NCBI GenBank assembly: GCA_002373975.1
Contig: DFKZ01000135.1
Location: 1 to 51,410 of the forward strand
Length of the DNA: 51,410 bases
Source: Lachnospiraceae bacterium UBA3632
GTDB lineage: Bacteria; Bacillota; Clostridia; Lachnospirales; Lachnospiraceae
Direction: 5' to 3'
In this document: in pieces, positions 1 through 6,201 of the stretch
Position numbering within the stretch: the first letter of the stretch is position 1
Layout: every line of letters begins with the position of its first letter
The notes under the pieces: generated by a model
Database searches by the model: none
The model's input: only the letters and a program-made list of their open reading frames with translations
Told to the model about the DNA's origin: nothing
Position numbers and translations under genes: made by a program

Positions 1-554
1 AGAAACTCATCATATGTCTCTTTAGAATTGATCAGTTCGAGACCTTTACGATAATTCTGCATAGCATATTCCGGGTCAGGCTCCTCCAAAATCAGCTTAT
101 AGAGAAACTGTTTTTCCGGATCCGGCCGTTCAAAAAATCTCCGCACAGAAATCATCGGATCTGCAAGCATTACAAGTGTATGCTCCACGGGTGCTATTTT
201 CTTCAAAGTCGCAATGCTGATATTTGTATCAACAAACACCGGCTTCCCTTGATTGCAGATTTCCGGAAGCATACGCAGTTCCAGTATTTCACATTCTTTT
301 TTCACTCCGTCAATCCATGCCTTGTACTCCTGGGGCGACCTTCTTATAAAATCATGCCAATCCTCAAGATCTCTGGTGTAGGTTAAGCAGGGAAATTCGC
401 CTGCATCCAGTGTTTCCGGATAATTATCATGGTAATTCTCTTCGCAGGCGATACCGCTATGTCTTTTAGCCAACTCTTTTACCATTGTGGATTTACCGGC
501 ATATGCTGTGCCTATTATAAAATAAGCATTTTCAAAATAAACCTTATCACTCAT
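1..554 (-). CDS. P-loop ATPase/kinase-like protein, C-terminus cut by window edge
   Basis: The gene reads from an ATG at 554 leftward off the window, so about 184 residues are visible and the C-terminus is missing. Residues 15-23 are GTAYAGKST, a Walker A nucleotide-binding loop, and the protein starts directly with the first beta strand (YFIIG). The rest is hydrophilic, with no membrane segment. The size and single early P-loop resemble small bacterial AAA-type or shikimate/adenylate-kinase-like proteins of unknown substrate. It lies 27 bases after the acetyltransferase gene on the same strand, so the two are probably cotranscribed from the promoter near 1340. No specific family was recognised. 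Confidence 0.75.
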   Translation of the reverse strand, partial: MSDKVYFENAYFIIGTAYAGKSTMVKELAKRHSGIACEENYHDNYPETLDAGEFPCLTYTRDLEDWHDFIRRSPQEYKAWIDGVKKECEILELRMLPEICNQGKPVFVDTNISIATLKKIAPVEHTLVMLADPMISVRRFFERPDPEKQFLYKLILEEPDPEYAMQNYRKGLELINSKETYDEF

Positions 555-581
555 ATTTCAAACTCCCAATTATCCCCGAAT

Positions 582-1124
582 CTATTTCAAATTCTCCCAC
601 TCATCACGCGTGATCATACAGGTGTATTCTCCGGATGTGATACCGGTCCGCGGATATGTCCGCGTGCCTTTATCGTTAACACACTTCATTCCGATCTTAC
701 GCATCACTCCCAATGACGCCGGATTATTGATATCACACTGAGCATATACTTTATCTATTCCTATTTCTTCGAAAGCATAATCAAGAACTGCAGAAGCAGC
801 CTCTGATGCATATCCGCGATTTCTGTATGCCTTGTTAATAATCCATCCAAGTGTGGCATATGATCTGTCCTCGCTGTGTCCAAGATCACAGTCACATCCA
901 CCGATTATTTTTCCATCCAAAAGAATAACGAATTCAAAATTCGTCTGACCTGCAGAATTCCACTCTTCCGCATTTCTTTTGACAAAGTCGACCGTCTCTT
1001 CAAAAGTGTCATTTGGAAGCCAGAACATCATTGTTATTTCTCTATCACCGGCATACTCATGTATTTCATTTTCATCGCCTATGCGGATAGGTCTTAGTGT
1101 CAATCGTTTTGTTTTTATCTCCAT
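582..1124 (-). CDS. GNAT-family N-acetyltransferase, RimJ/RimL-like
   Basis: The 180-residue protein has the usual length of RimJ/RimL-type acetyltransferases, which move an acetyl group from acetyl-CoA to an amine. It opens with the typical first strand (TKRLTLRPI). The acetyl-CoA pyrophosphate-binding loop is RNRGYASEA at about 101-109, followed by the late NNPASLGVMRKIGM segment (133-146) where an Asn and a conserved Gly precede the final strands. The substrate cannot be read from sequence; these are often protein N-termini, antibiotics or small amines. It follows the TfoX-like microORF on the same strand and precedes the P-loop gene, suggesting a small operon. Confidence 0.88.
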   Translation of the reverse strand: MEIKTKRLTLRPIRIGDENEIHEYAGDREITMMFWLPNDTFEETVDFVKRNAEEWNSAGQTNFEFVILLDGKIIGGCDCDLGHSEDRSYATLGWIINKAYRNRGYASEAASAVLDYAFEEIGIDKVYAQCDINNPASLGVMRKIGMKCVNDKGTRTYPRTGITSGEYTCMITRDEWENLK

Positions 1125-1192
1125 TTGTAGTATCCCGTTCGGTCAGTAGTCAGTTATCCTGTAAAATAAATTTCCGTTTTCCTTACTATAGC

Positions 1193-1306
1193 TCACTTCT
1201 TTTTCTTCGGCGCAGGTAGCTCTTCATACATCGCCCTGTAAGTTATATCATCCAGCTCTGAAAGTTGTTCTAAAATGAAATCCAAATAATCTTTGCTCGA
1301 TGCCAT
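1193..1306 (-). pseudogene. TfoX-like microORF: N- and C-termini fused, middle missing
   Basis: This is a 37-codon ORF with a good ribosome binding site (AGGAG, 8 bases before the ATG). It begins MASSKDYLDF and continues through DDITYRAM, which matches my memory of the start of TfoX N-terminal-domain proteins of Clostridia. It then goes directly to YEELPAPKKKK, which matches the usual C-terminal tail of the same family. Those proteins are normally about 105-115 residues, so roughly 70 internal residues are absent while the frame is kept. In the full family both sides of the missing part end in a Met-containing stretch (RAM / AMY), so a deletion between short repeats is plausible. It sits directly behind the promoter cassette at 1312-1367. 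It could be a decayed gene or a retained micropeptide. Confidence 0.62.
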
Positions 1307-1311
1307 CTTTG

Positions 1312-1367
1312 TATCTCCTGTAATCATAGTTCACTTTTATTTTACCATGAACGACTTAGTGGAAAAA
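1312..1367 (-). promoter_or_regulatory. Promoter/leader cassette, copy 1
   Basis: Reading the minus strand, this has an extended -10 (TGGTAAAAT, hexamer at 1339-1344), then a leader ending in AGGAGATA that supplies the ribosome binding site of the TfoX-like microORF. The 56-base block recurs at 2317-2372 with 3 differences, and in weaker form at 45639-45694. Upstream of the -10 lies a shared CGTTCATG box and a T-rich tract in place of a clear -35. Confidence 0.6.
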
Positions 1368-1488
1368 GATTTGATTTACGCTTTGCGATTTGGGCTTTTT
1401 GTTACATCGAATTGATGCTACACTAAAAGTGGACACGGAACGGTAGAAAAAAATCTTAATGTAGTAGAAAGTAAGAAGGACGAAGAAA

Positions 1489-2013
1489 TTGAAGGAACAC
1501 ATATTACACCCGATACCGCCATTTTATGACAAGGAATCAAAAATACTTATTCTTGGAAGCTTTCCGTCTGTGAAATCACGAGAGCAAATGTTCTTCTATG
1601 GACATCCTCAGAACCGTTTTTGGAAAGTGATCGCGTCGGTATTTTCTGATAAGGAACCTGATACCGTCCCCGAAAAGAAGGCTTTTTTGAGAGTACATCA
1701 TGTTGCTTTGTGGGATGTGATCGGTTCCTGTGATATTGAAGGATCGTCCGATTCAAGCATTGATAACGTAATAGTCAATGACATTTCGAAGATCCTGAAG
1801 GTGGCTGATATTCACGGCATTTTTGTCAATGGAAAAACAGCGGAAAAATACTATAAAAGATATATCGAACAGGAACTTGGAATTAAAGCATATTATCTTC
1901 CTTCCACCAGTCCGGCTAATGCTGCATGGAGTGTGGAAAAGCTGGTCCTTAATTGGGGCAAAACTATAGGGAGTATCTTTGGAACAGAAGGATTAATCTC
2001 AGAATTGTTTTAA
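1489..2013 (+). CDS. DNA-deoxyinosine glycosylase (UDG superfamily, family 6-like)
   Basis: The 174-residue protein fits the hypoxanthine/deoxyinosine DNA glycosylase branch of the uracil-DNA glycosylase fold, which removes hypoxanthine produced by adenine deamination and starts base-excision repair. The signatures are GSFPSVKSRE at 23-32, FYGHPQNRFW at 36-45, and the late STSPAN motif at 139-144, which corresponds to the DNA-minor-groove motif 2 of the superfamily. The start is TTG, chosen because AAGGA lies 7 bases upstream and no better start is present. It is a single gene facing a degraded GNAT gene, and their 3' ends overlap by about 50 bases. Confidence 0.87.
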   Translation: MKEHILHPIPPFYDKESKILILGSFPSVKSREQMFFYGHPQNRFWKVIASVFSDKEPDTVPEKKAFLRVHHVALWDVIGSCDIEGSSDSSIDNVIVNDISKILKVADIHGIFVNGKTAEKYYKRYIEQELGIKAYYLPSTSPANAAWSVEKLVLNWGKTIGSIFGTEGLISELF

Positions 2014-2206
2014 ACGAAATGTAATGATCAAAGAAATAGGTAATATATTCTTGAACTGCTTCGTTTATCCAGTCCTCTGCCCAATCTGAAAAGTTTTCAT
2101 CAAACCCTATTTCAGCCAGGCTCCCATCCTTAGCCATCTCGGCATACGCTTTTTCATCTCCGCGTTGGATGGATCTTATAATTATTCTTTCTGTTTCTAT
2201 ATTCAT
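1964..2206 (-). pseudogene. Degraded GNAT acetyltransferase, internal in-frame deletion plus truncation
   Basis: An 80-residue ORF starts like a full GNAT enzyme (MNIETERIIIRSI) and follows the family through WINEAV at about 47-51. It then jumps to EYITYFFDHY, which in intact GNAT proteins lies much later, after the acetyl-CoA loop (pattern EAVKxYxxYFFxHY). The core with the RxxGxA acetyl-CoA loop is absent, so it cannot be catalytic. The sequence after residue 62 no longer resembles the family. It lies 28 bases after the microORF at 2235-2294 on the same strand, driven from cassette copy 2. Confidence 0.6.
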
Positions 2207-2234
2207 AGTGATCCTCTGTTTAACCGAAAGATAG

Positions 2235-2294
2235 TTATTTCTTCAGCAAAAATTCAATTATCATCTTATTCTCTTCTTCCGTAAGTGTGTTCAT
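2235..2294 (-). CDS. 19-codon microORF behind promoter cassette copy 2
   Basis: The ORF reads MNTLTEEENKMIIEFLLKK and stops. GGAGGAG lies 9 bases before its ATG, which is a strong ribosome binding site. The same frame can be extended upstream to a GTG inside the cassette leader (reading YRRYLLEERGH before the Met), so it may instead be the tail of a larger lost gene. No family is recognised. It precedes the degraded GNAT gene, the same arrangement as the other cassette-linked microORFs. Confidence 0.3.
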   Translation of the reverse strand: MNTLTEEENKMIIEFLLKK

Positions 2295-2316
2295 ATGACC
2301 ACGCTCCTCCAGCAGA

Positions 2317-2372
2317 TATCTCCTGTAATCATAGTTCACTTTTATTCTACCATGAACGGCTTAGAGGAAAAA
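2317..2372 (-). promoter_or_regulatory. Promoter/leader cassette, copy 2
   Basis: On the minus strand this carries the extended -10 TGGTAGAAT (hexamer 2344-2349), preceded by the CGTTCATG box and followed by the TTACAGGAGATA leader. It matches copy 1 (1312-1367) at 53 of 56 positions, in the same orientation 1005 bases away, so the two form direct repeats around the glycosylase gene and the degraded GNAT. Confidence 0.6.
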
Positions 2373-2400
2373 TGATTTTTGTTGAATGAATGGAAACGCA

Positions 2401-2429
2401 TTGACTGAACAGTCTATCTGTGATATCGT
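2401..2429 (+). promoter_or_regulatory. Sigma-70-type promoter for the leader ORF and rsgA
   Basis: TTGACT at 2401-2406 and TATCGT at 2424-2429 are separated by 17 bases. Transcription would begin near 2436, about 37 bases before the leader ORF ATG. Found by eye; the -10 is a weak match. Confidence 0.45.
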
Positions 2430-2472
2430 GTTCTATGTGATCGAAATACTAAAGGAAAGTGAGGTAATCATA

Positions 2473-2538
2473 ATGCGTGTTGAGAGAATTGAGATTGTAA
2501 TTGTAAATAGTATGATGACCTCGGTTTCTGCCTTTTAA
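2473..2538 (+). CDS. Putative 21-residue leader peptide upstream of rsgA
   Basis: The ORF starts at ATG 2473, with GAGG 8 bases upstream, and ends at TAA 2538. It begins MRVERIEIVIVNS and ends SVSAF. It lies between a promoter (2401-2429) and a terminator-like hairpin (2570-2600), and the next gene is a ribosome-assembly GTPase. That order is the classic layout of translation-controlled attenuation. The IVIV run loosely recalls the hydrophobic stall motifs of macrolide-resistance leaders (IFVI, IAVV); this resemblance is only suggestive. Confidence 0.4.
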   Translation: MRVERIEIVIVNSMMTSVSAF

Positions 2539-2569
2539 TCCATATTGGGATATATTATTTTGGGTTTTG

Positions 2570-2600
2570 ACCGTGGCTTATCCGTCACGGTTTTCTTTTG
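2570..2600 (+). terminator. Intrinsic terminator in the rsgA leader
   Basis: The arms ACCGTG (2570-2575) and CACGGT (2586-2591) are separated by 10 bases and run into TTTTCTTTT. It stands between the leader ORF and rsgA, so read-through would be needed to express rsgA. A second small hairpin (GCCC/GGGC, 2600-2612) follows immediately. Confidence 0.5.
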
Positions 2601-2690
2601 CCCTTTTCGGGCGGGTTTCCGTTATAGAAGGTCTCCATACTATCAAGTGTTTGCTATTTGATCATGTTAGAAAAAAAGGAGACAGAAGAA

Positions 2691-3683
2691 TTGAATAATA
2701 TCGTTATCACAAAAGAAACAATAGGAAGAATATCCGAAGTAAACAAAAACAGCTATAAGATTTTATTTAACGGGGAAGAAATTCCCGCAAAACTTAAAGG
2801 ACATTTTTATGAAGAAGATGCTGAAAGGCTCCCGGTTGTAGGCGACTATGTGTCATTTTTATATAACAGGCAGGGAGATTCCGTGATTCTCTCTGTATGT
2901 GAGAGAAAGAGCTTTTTGCAAAGACCGGACCAGGCCAAAACAGCAGTGATGCAGTACATGGTTGCCAATGTGGATTATCTGTTTATCGTCACATCCCTTA
3001 ACGAGGATTACAACTATAACAGGATCGCAAGGTATGCAAGCATCGCAATTCAGGGCGGAGCCACACCGGTTGTGATCCTTACAAAATCAGATCTTTGCAG
3101 CAATCCCGGAAGGTATGTAAGTGAAGTTGAGGAGATTTCCGACAAAGTACATGTCCATGCTATATCTGCGATCTACGGCATTGGCCTTGATGAATTGCAG
3201 GAATATTTGACACCGGGAACTACCATATGCCTGATGGGTTCTTCCGGAGCCGGAAAATCAACCCTGATCAATTACCTTACCGGTGAAGAGACCATGAGGA
3301 CATCCGGGATCAGAGAAGACGATGACAAGGGAAGGCACACAACCACATATCGTAAGCTGATCGAACTATCAAGCGGCGTAACGCTCATTGATACTCCGGG
3401 TATGCGCGAAGTCGGTATGGCCAATGTACAGGACGGGATAAACGAGACTTTTGCGGATATCGTGGAGCTGGAGAGCATGTGTAAATTCAGCAATTGCAGA
3501 CACGATACCGAGCCGGGCTGTGCGGTCAAAGCAGCTATCGCGAGCGGAGAATTATCCCCGGAAAGGTATGAACTGTACGTTAATCTCGGAAAAGAAAACA
3601 CCAAGAATTACGCCATGAAAAAAGAAGTATCCAAATGGGCAAAAGCCTATAAAAAAATGAACAAGAGAAATATGTGGGACTGA
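2691..3683 (+). CDS. rsgA: RsgA-type ribosome small subunit-dependent GTPase A
   Basis: This is a circularly permuted GTPase that acts late in 30S subunit maturation. The order is OB-fold (about 1-75), then G4 TKSD at 131-134, G1 GSSGAGKST at 183-191, a switch-I GRHTTT, G3 DTPG at 234-237, and the zinc knuckle Cys264/Cys269/His271/Cys277. I chose TTG 2691 (330 aa) because AAGGAG lies 9 bases upstream; an ATG at 2664 would add nine residues but has no clear binding site. The length and the phrase FIVTSLNEDYNYNR suggest the accessory RsgA paralogue found beside the shorter housekeeping copy in many Firmicutes. Expression is probably governed by the leader ORF and terminator upstream. Confidence 0.92.
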   Translation: MNNIVITKETIGRISEVNKNSYKILFNGEEIPAKLKGHFYEEDAERLPVVGDYVSFLYNRQGDSVILSVCERKSFLQRPDQAKTAVMQYMVANVDYLFIVTSLNEDYNYNRIARYASIAIQGGATPVVILTKSDLCSNPGRYVSEVEEISDKVHVHAISAIYGIGLDELQEYLTPGTTICLMGSSGAGKSTLINYLTGEETMRTSGIREDDDKGRHTTTYRKLIELSSGVTLIDTPGMREVGMANVQDGINETFADIVELESMCKFSNCRHDTEPGCAVKAAIASGELSPERYELYVNLGKENTKNYAMKKEVSKWAKAYKKMNKRNMWD

Positions 3684-3721
3684 AAGGATAATCTTTTTGC
3701 AAAGGGGTCTGTAGAATAATA

Positions 3722-4993
3722 TTACATATTCACCAGTTTGATCAGAAGCTCTGTGATCTTTTCCATTGATTCGGCGCACACATACTCAAACCGGCCGTGG
3801 AAATTGTGTCCGCCCGCGCACAGATTCGGGCAGGGTAATCCCATAAAGGAGAGTCTTGCCCCGTCTGTTCCGCCTCTGATGGGCTGAATTTTGGGAACGA
3901 TTCCAAGATCCTCCATAGCTTTTTTTGCATTCTCGACCAGGAAGAGGTTTCCCTCTTCTATTTTCTCGCGCATATTATAATATGAGTCTTTAATTATAAC
4001 CTCTGCGGTTCCTTGCCCGTATTTCCCGTTAATGAAAGTAATCGCAGCGTCTAGCAGGTTCTTTTTATCTTCAAACTTTGCACGGTCATGATCGCGGATT
4101 ATATATTTAAATTCTGCTTCCTCGGTGGTCCCCTTCATTTCGGTAAGATAGAAAAATCCCTCATAGTTTTCGGTATACTGGGGCTTTGCCTGCGCGGGAA
4201 GCATAGAGTCGATCTCCATAGCGATCCGGCTGGCGTGTTTCATTTTGTTTTTGGCCTCTCCGGGATGAACAGTCACACCATGAACTTTAACTGTTGCGGA
4301 GGCGGCGTTGAAATTCTCGTATTCCAGTTCTCCGATGGCACCTCCGTCGACAGTATATCCATAATCGGCATTCAGTCTCTTCATGTCAATGTGATCCACA
4401 CCGCTTCCGATCTCTTCGTCGGGTGTAAAGCAGATAGAGATCTCACCATGTTTAATCTCAGGGTGCTTGATCAGATAGGAGGCAGCAGTCATGATTTCAG
4501 CCACTCCGGCCTTGTCATCGGCTCCGAGAAGCGTGGTCCCGTCGGTTACGATAAGGCTTTGGCCTATGTACGCCTTCATCTCGGGATATTGATCGGGGCT
4601 GAGTGTCAACGAACTAGCATCGCCAAGGTATATATCATTTCCGTCATAGTTCTCAATAATACGGGGTTTGACATTTTTTCCGGACGACTCCGGAGAAGTG
4701 TCCATATGTGCTATCAGCGCCAGCTTTTTCCTTTTTAGATCAGGCTCCTTCCCGTCTTTGGTGTCGTCACATGTTTCGTAAGTAGACTTTATTCTGGCAT
4801 AAACATAGCAATGCTCGTCGTCAAAGAATACATCACTGGCTCCGATATCTTTTAATTCTTTTTCAAGAAGCCGGCCCAGATTTTTCTGTTTTTCACTGCT
4901 GGGAGATAAACCGCTCTCTTCATCCGATTGTGTGTCTATTACAACATAACGCAGGAAACGCTCGATCACTTCACTTTTATCAAATTTACCCAT
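3722..4993 (-). CDS. pepT: Peptidase T (tripeptide aminopeptidase, M20B)
   Basis: The 423-residue protein is a dinuclear zinc aminopeptidase that cleaves the N-terminal residue from tripeptides in the cytoplasm. Metal and catalytic motifs are in the family order: HMDTSPE (His96, Asp98), GADDKAG, the catalytic DEEIGSG, DGGAIGELEYE, and GGTDGARLSFMG followed by a late zinc His in GGHNFHGRFE. The length is slightly above the usual 405-415 because of a short insert near residues 76-88 (DDTKDGKEP). There is no signal peptide. It stands alone, converging on rsgA with about 38 bases between the stops. Confidence 0.95.
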   Translation of the reverse strand: MGKFDKSEVIERFLRYVVIDTQSDEESGLSPSSEKQKNLGRLLEKELKDIGASDVFFDDEHCYVYARIKSTYETCDDTKDGKEPDLKRKKLALIAHMDTSPESSGKNVKPRIIENYDGNDIYLGDASSLTLSPDQYPEMKAYIGQSLIVTDGTTLLGADDKAGVAEIMTAASYLIKHPEIKHGEISICFTPDEEIGSGVDHIDMKRLNADYGYTVDGGAIGELEYENFNAASATVKVHGVTVHPGEAKNKMKHASRIAMEIDSMLPAQAKPQYTENYEGFFYLTEMKGTTEEAEFKYIIRDHDRAKFEDKKNLLDAAITFINGKYGQGTAEVIIKDSYYNMREKIEEGNLFLVENAKKAMEDLGIVPKIQPIRGGTDGARLSFMGLPCPNLCAGGHNFHGRFEYVCAESMEKITELLIKLVNM

Positions 4994-5075
4994 TATTGAA
5001 CCTCTTTTCGGAAAAACTGTTGTTTACTAATTATAGCACGACTTTGCACCGAAAGTGTTTTTGAATAAAAAAACA

Positions 5076-5104
5076 TTGACATACGAAGAGAATAATACTA
5101 TATT
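5076..5104 (+). promoter_or_regulatory. Sigma-70 promoter upstream of the amino-acid transporter
   Basis: TTGACA (5076-5081) and TATATT (5099-5104) are 17 bases apart. Transcription would start near 5111, giving a leader of about 140 bases before the binding-protein gene, interrupted by the hairpin at 5126-5150. Confidence 0.7.
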
Positions 5105-5125
5105 GGACAGAGAAAAAGTGCAAGG

Positions 5126-5150
5126 GCGCACAGCAAACTGCGCTTTTTTT
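5126..5150 (+). terminator. Early terminator in the transporter leader
   Basis: The arms GCGCA (5126-5130) and TGCGC (5139-5143) are followed by seven T residues. It lies about 40 bases after the predicted transcription start and 100 bases before the first gene, so it could be an attenuator or the end of a very small RNA. Downstream, GTGCTTTAGCAC (5161-5172) and a CCGGTG/CACCGG pair could form alternative folds. Confidence 0.5.
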
Positions 5151-5207
5151 ATTAACTCCGGTGCTTTAGCACAATAAACTGATAAAGCAGAAAAAGTGAC
5201 ACCGGGT

Positions 5208-5238
5208 ATTATTTATGCATAAATAATGCATATAAATT
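5208..5238 (+). promoter_or_regulatory. Palindromic operator, possibly ARG-box-like
   Basis: Positions 5208-5227 form a perfect 20-base palindrome centred on ATGCAT. Overlapping it, TATGCAT and ATGCATA arms lie 5 bases apart, and a further TGCATATAAATTCA follows. These recall the ArgR/AhrC box (TnTGnAT, 4 A/T bases, ATnCAnA) with imperfect spacing. The site lies just before the ribosome binding site of the transporter's binding-protein gene. ArgR control is an inference. Confidence 0.45.
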
Positions 5239-5250
5239 CAGGAGGAAAAA

Positions 5251-6138
5251 ATGAAAAGATTAACACGAGTGATTTCTATTTTAGGCGCGGTGGCAATGAG
5301 CGCAAGCGTTCTCGCAGGATGTGGAAAGACTTCAACCGAACCCGCCGCACAGACAGGATCTGCTGAATCCGCCGAGGTGGCAGAGGCAGTATCCGAAACT
5401 GTTGAAGCGGCAGCCGAGGCATACGATCTCAGCAACGTTAAACTTATGAGCGATGGAGTGCTCAGCGTGGGATGTGAAGTCGGATATCCCCCCTTCGAGG
5501 ACTTTGCGGAAGACGGAACAACCCCTATAGGATTTGATGTTGATATCATTACCGAAGTAGCAAGAAGACTCGGTCTCGAGGTTAATATCATCAACACTGC
5601 ATGGGATGGTATTTTTGCCGGGATCGACAACAACTATGATCTTGTCTGCTCTGCATGCACTATCACTGCCGAGCGTCAGGAGAGTATGGCTTTCTCTACT
5701 CCCTACATTTCAAACTATCAGGCTGTGATCTTAAAGGCCGGAGATACTACGGAGATCAAGAGCTTCAACGATCTTGACGGAATGACGGTTGCGGTTCAGA
5801 AAGAGACCACATCCGATGAGCTTATCAGCGACTACAAGTCCACCGGAACCATCGATGTAGAGATAGTGGCAAACGAGAAGGTCCTCAGCTGCTTTACCCA
5901 GCTCGACAACGGCGAAGTTGATGCGGTATGTGTCGACTCAACCGTAGCAGACGGATATCTTGCAAAGAATCCTGATAAATACATTTATGCTTTCAAGGAT
6001 GAAGCCGAAGCTGAGATGTTTGGAATAGCAATGGGCCTTAACAACACTGCATTAAAGGAAGCTGTGGACTGGGCTCTTGCAGGAATGGAAGCAGACGGAT
6101 TTATTGAAGAGACCCGTAATTACTGGTTTGGTCAGTAA
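5251..6138 (+). CDS. Amino-acid ABC transporter substrate-binding lipoprotein
   Basis: The 295-residue protein has a lipoprotein signal peptide with lipobox LAGC and acylated Cys24, then a low-complexity Ala/Glu linker to about residue 60. The family 3 solute-binding domain follows: LSVGCEVGYPPFEDF, the signature GFDVDIITEVARRLG, then WDGIFAGIDNNYDLVCSACTIT and TAERQESMAFSTPY. It captures a polar amino acid outside the membrane and delivers it to the permease encoded next. The ligand is not decidable by eye; the operator-like palindrome upstream hints at arginine or a related basic amino acid. A GGAGG stands 6 bases before the ATG. Confidence 0.92.
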   Translation: MKRLTRVISILGAVAMSASVLAGCGKTSTEPAAQTGSAESAEVAEAVSETVEAAAEAYDLSNVKLMSDGVLSVGCEVGYPPFEDFAEDGTTPIGFDVDIITEVARRLGLEVNIINTAWDGIFAGIDNNYDLVCSACTITAERQESMAFSTPYISNYQAVILKAGDTTEIKSFNDLDGMTVAVQKETTSDELISDYKSTGTIDVEIVANEKVLSCFTQLDNGEVDAVCVDSTVADGYLAKNPDKYIYAFKDEAEAEMFGIAMGLNNTALKEAVDWALAGMEADGFIEETRNYWFGQ

Positions 6139-6201
6139 GAATAAGAATAAGAAAAGTGACAGTTGCAGCGGTAACAGCCATGCTACCTATTGGATGGGAA
6201 T

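Noticed and set aside
1125..1192. Possible small gene between the GNAT gene and the TfoX-like microORF
   Set aside because: No start with ribosome binding site and no open frame of useful length were found.
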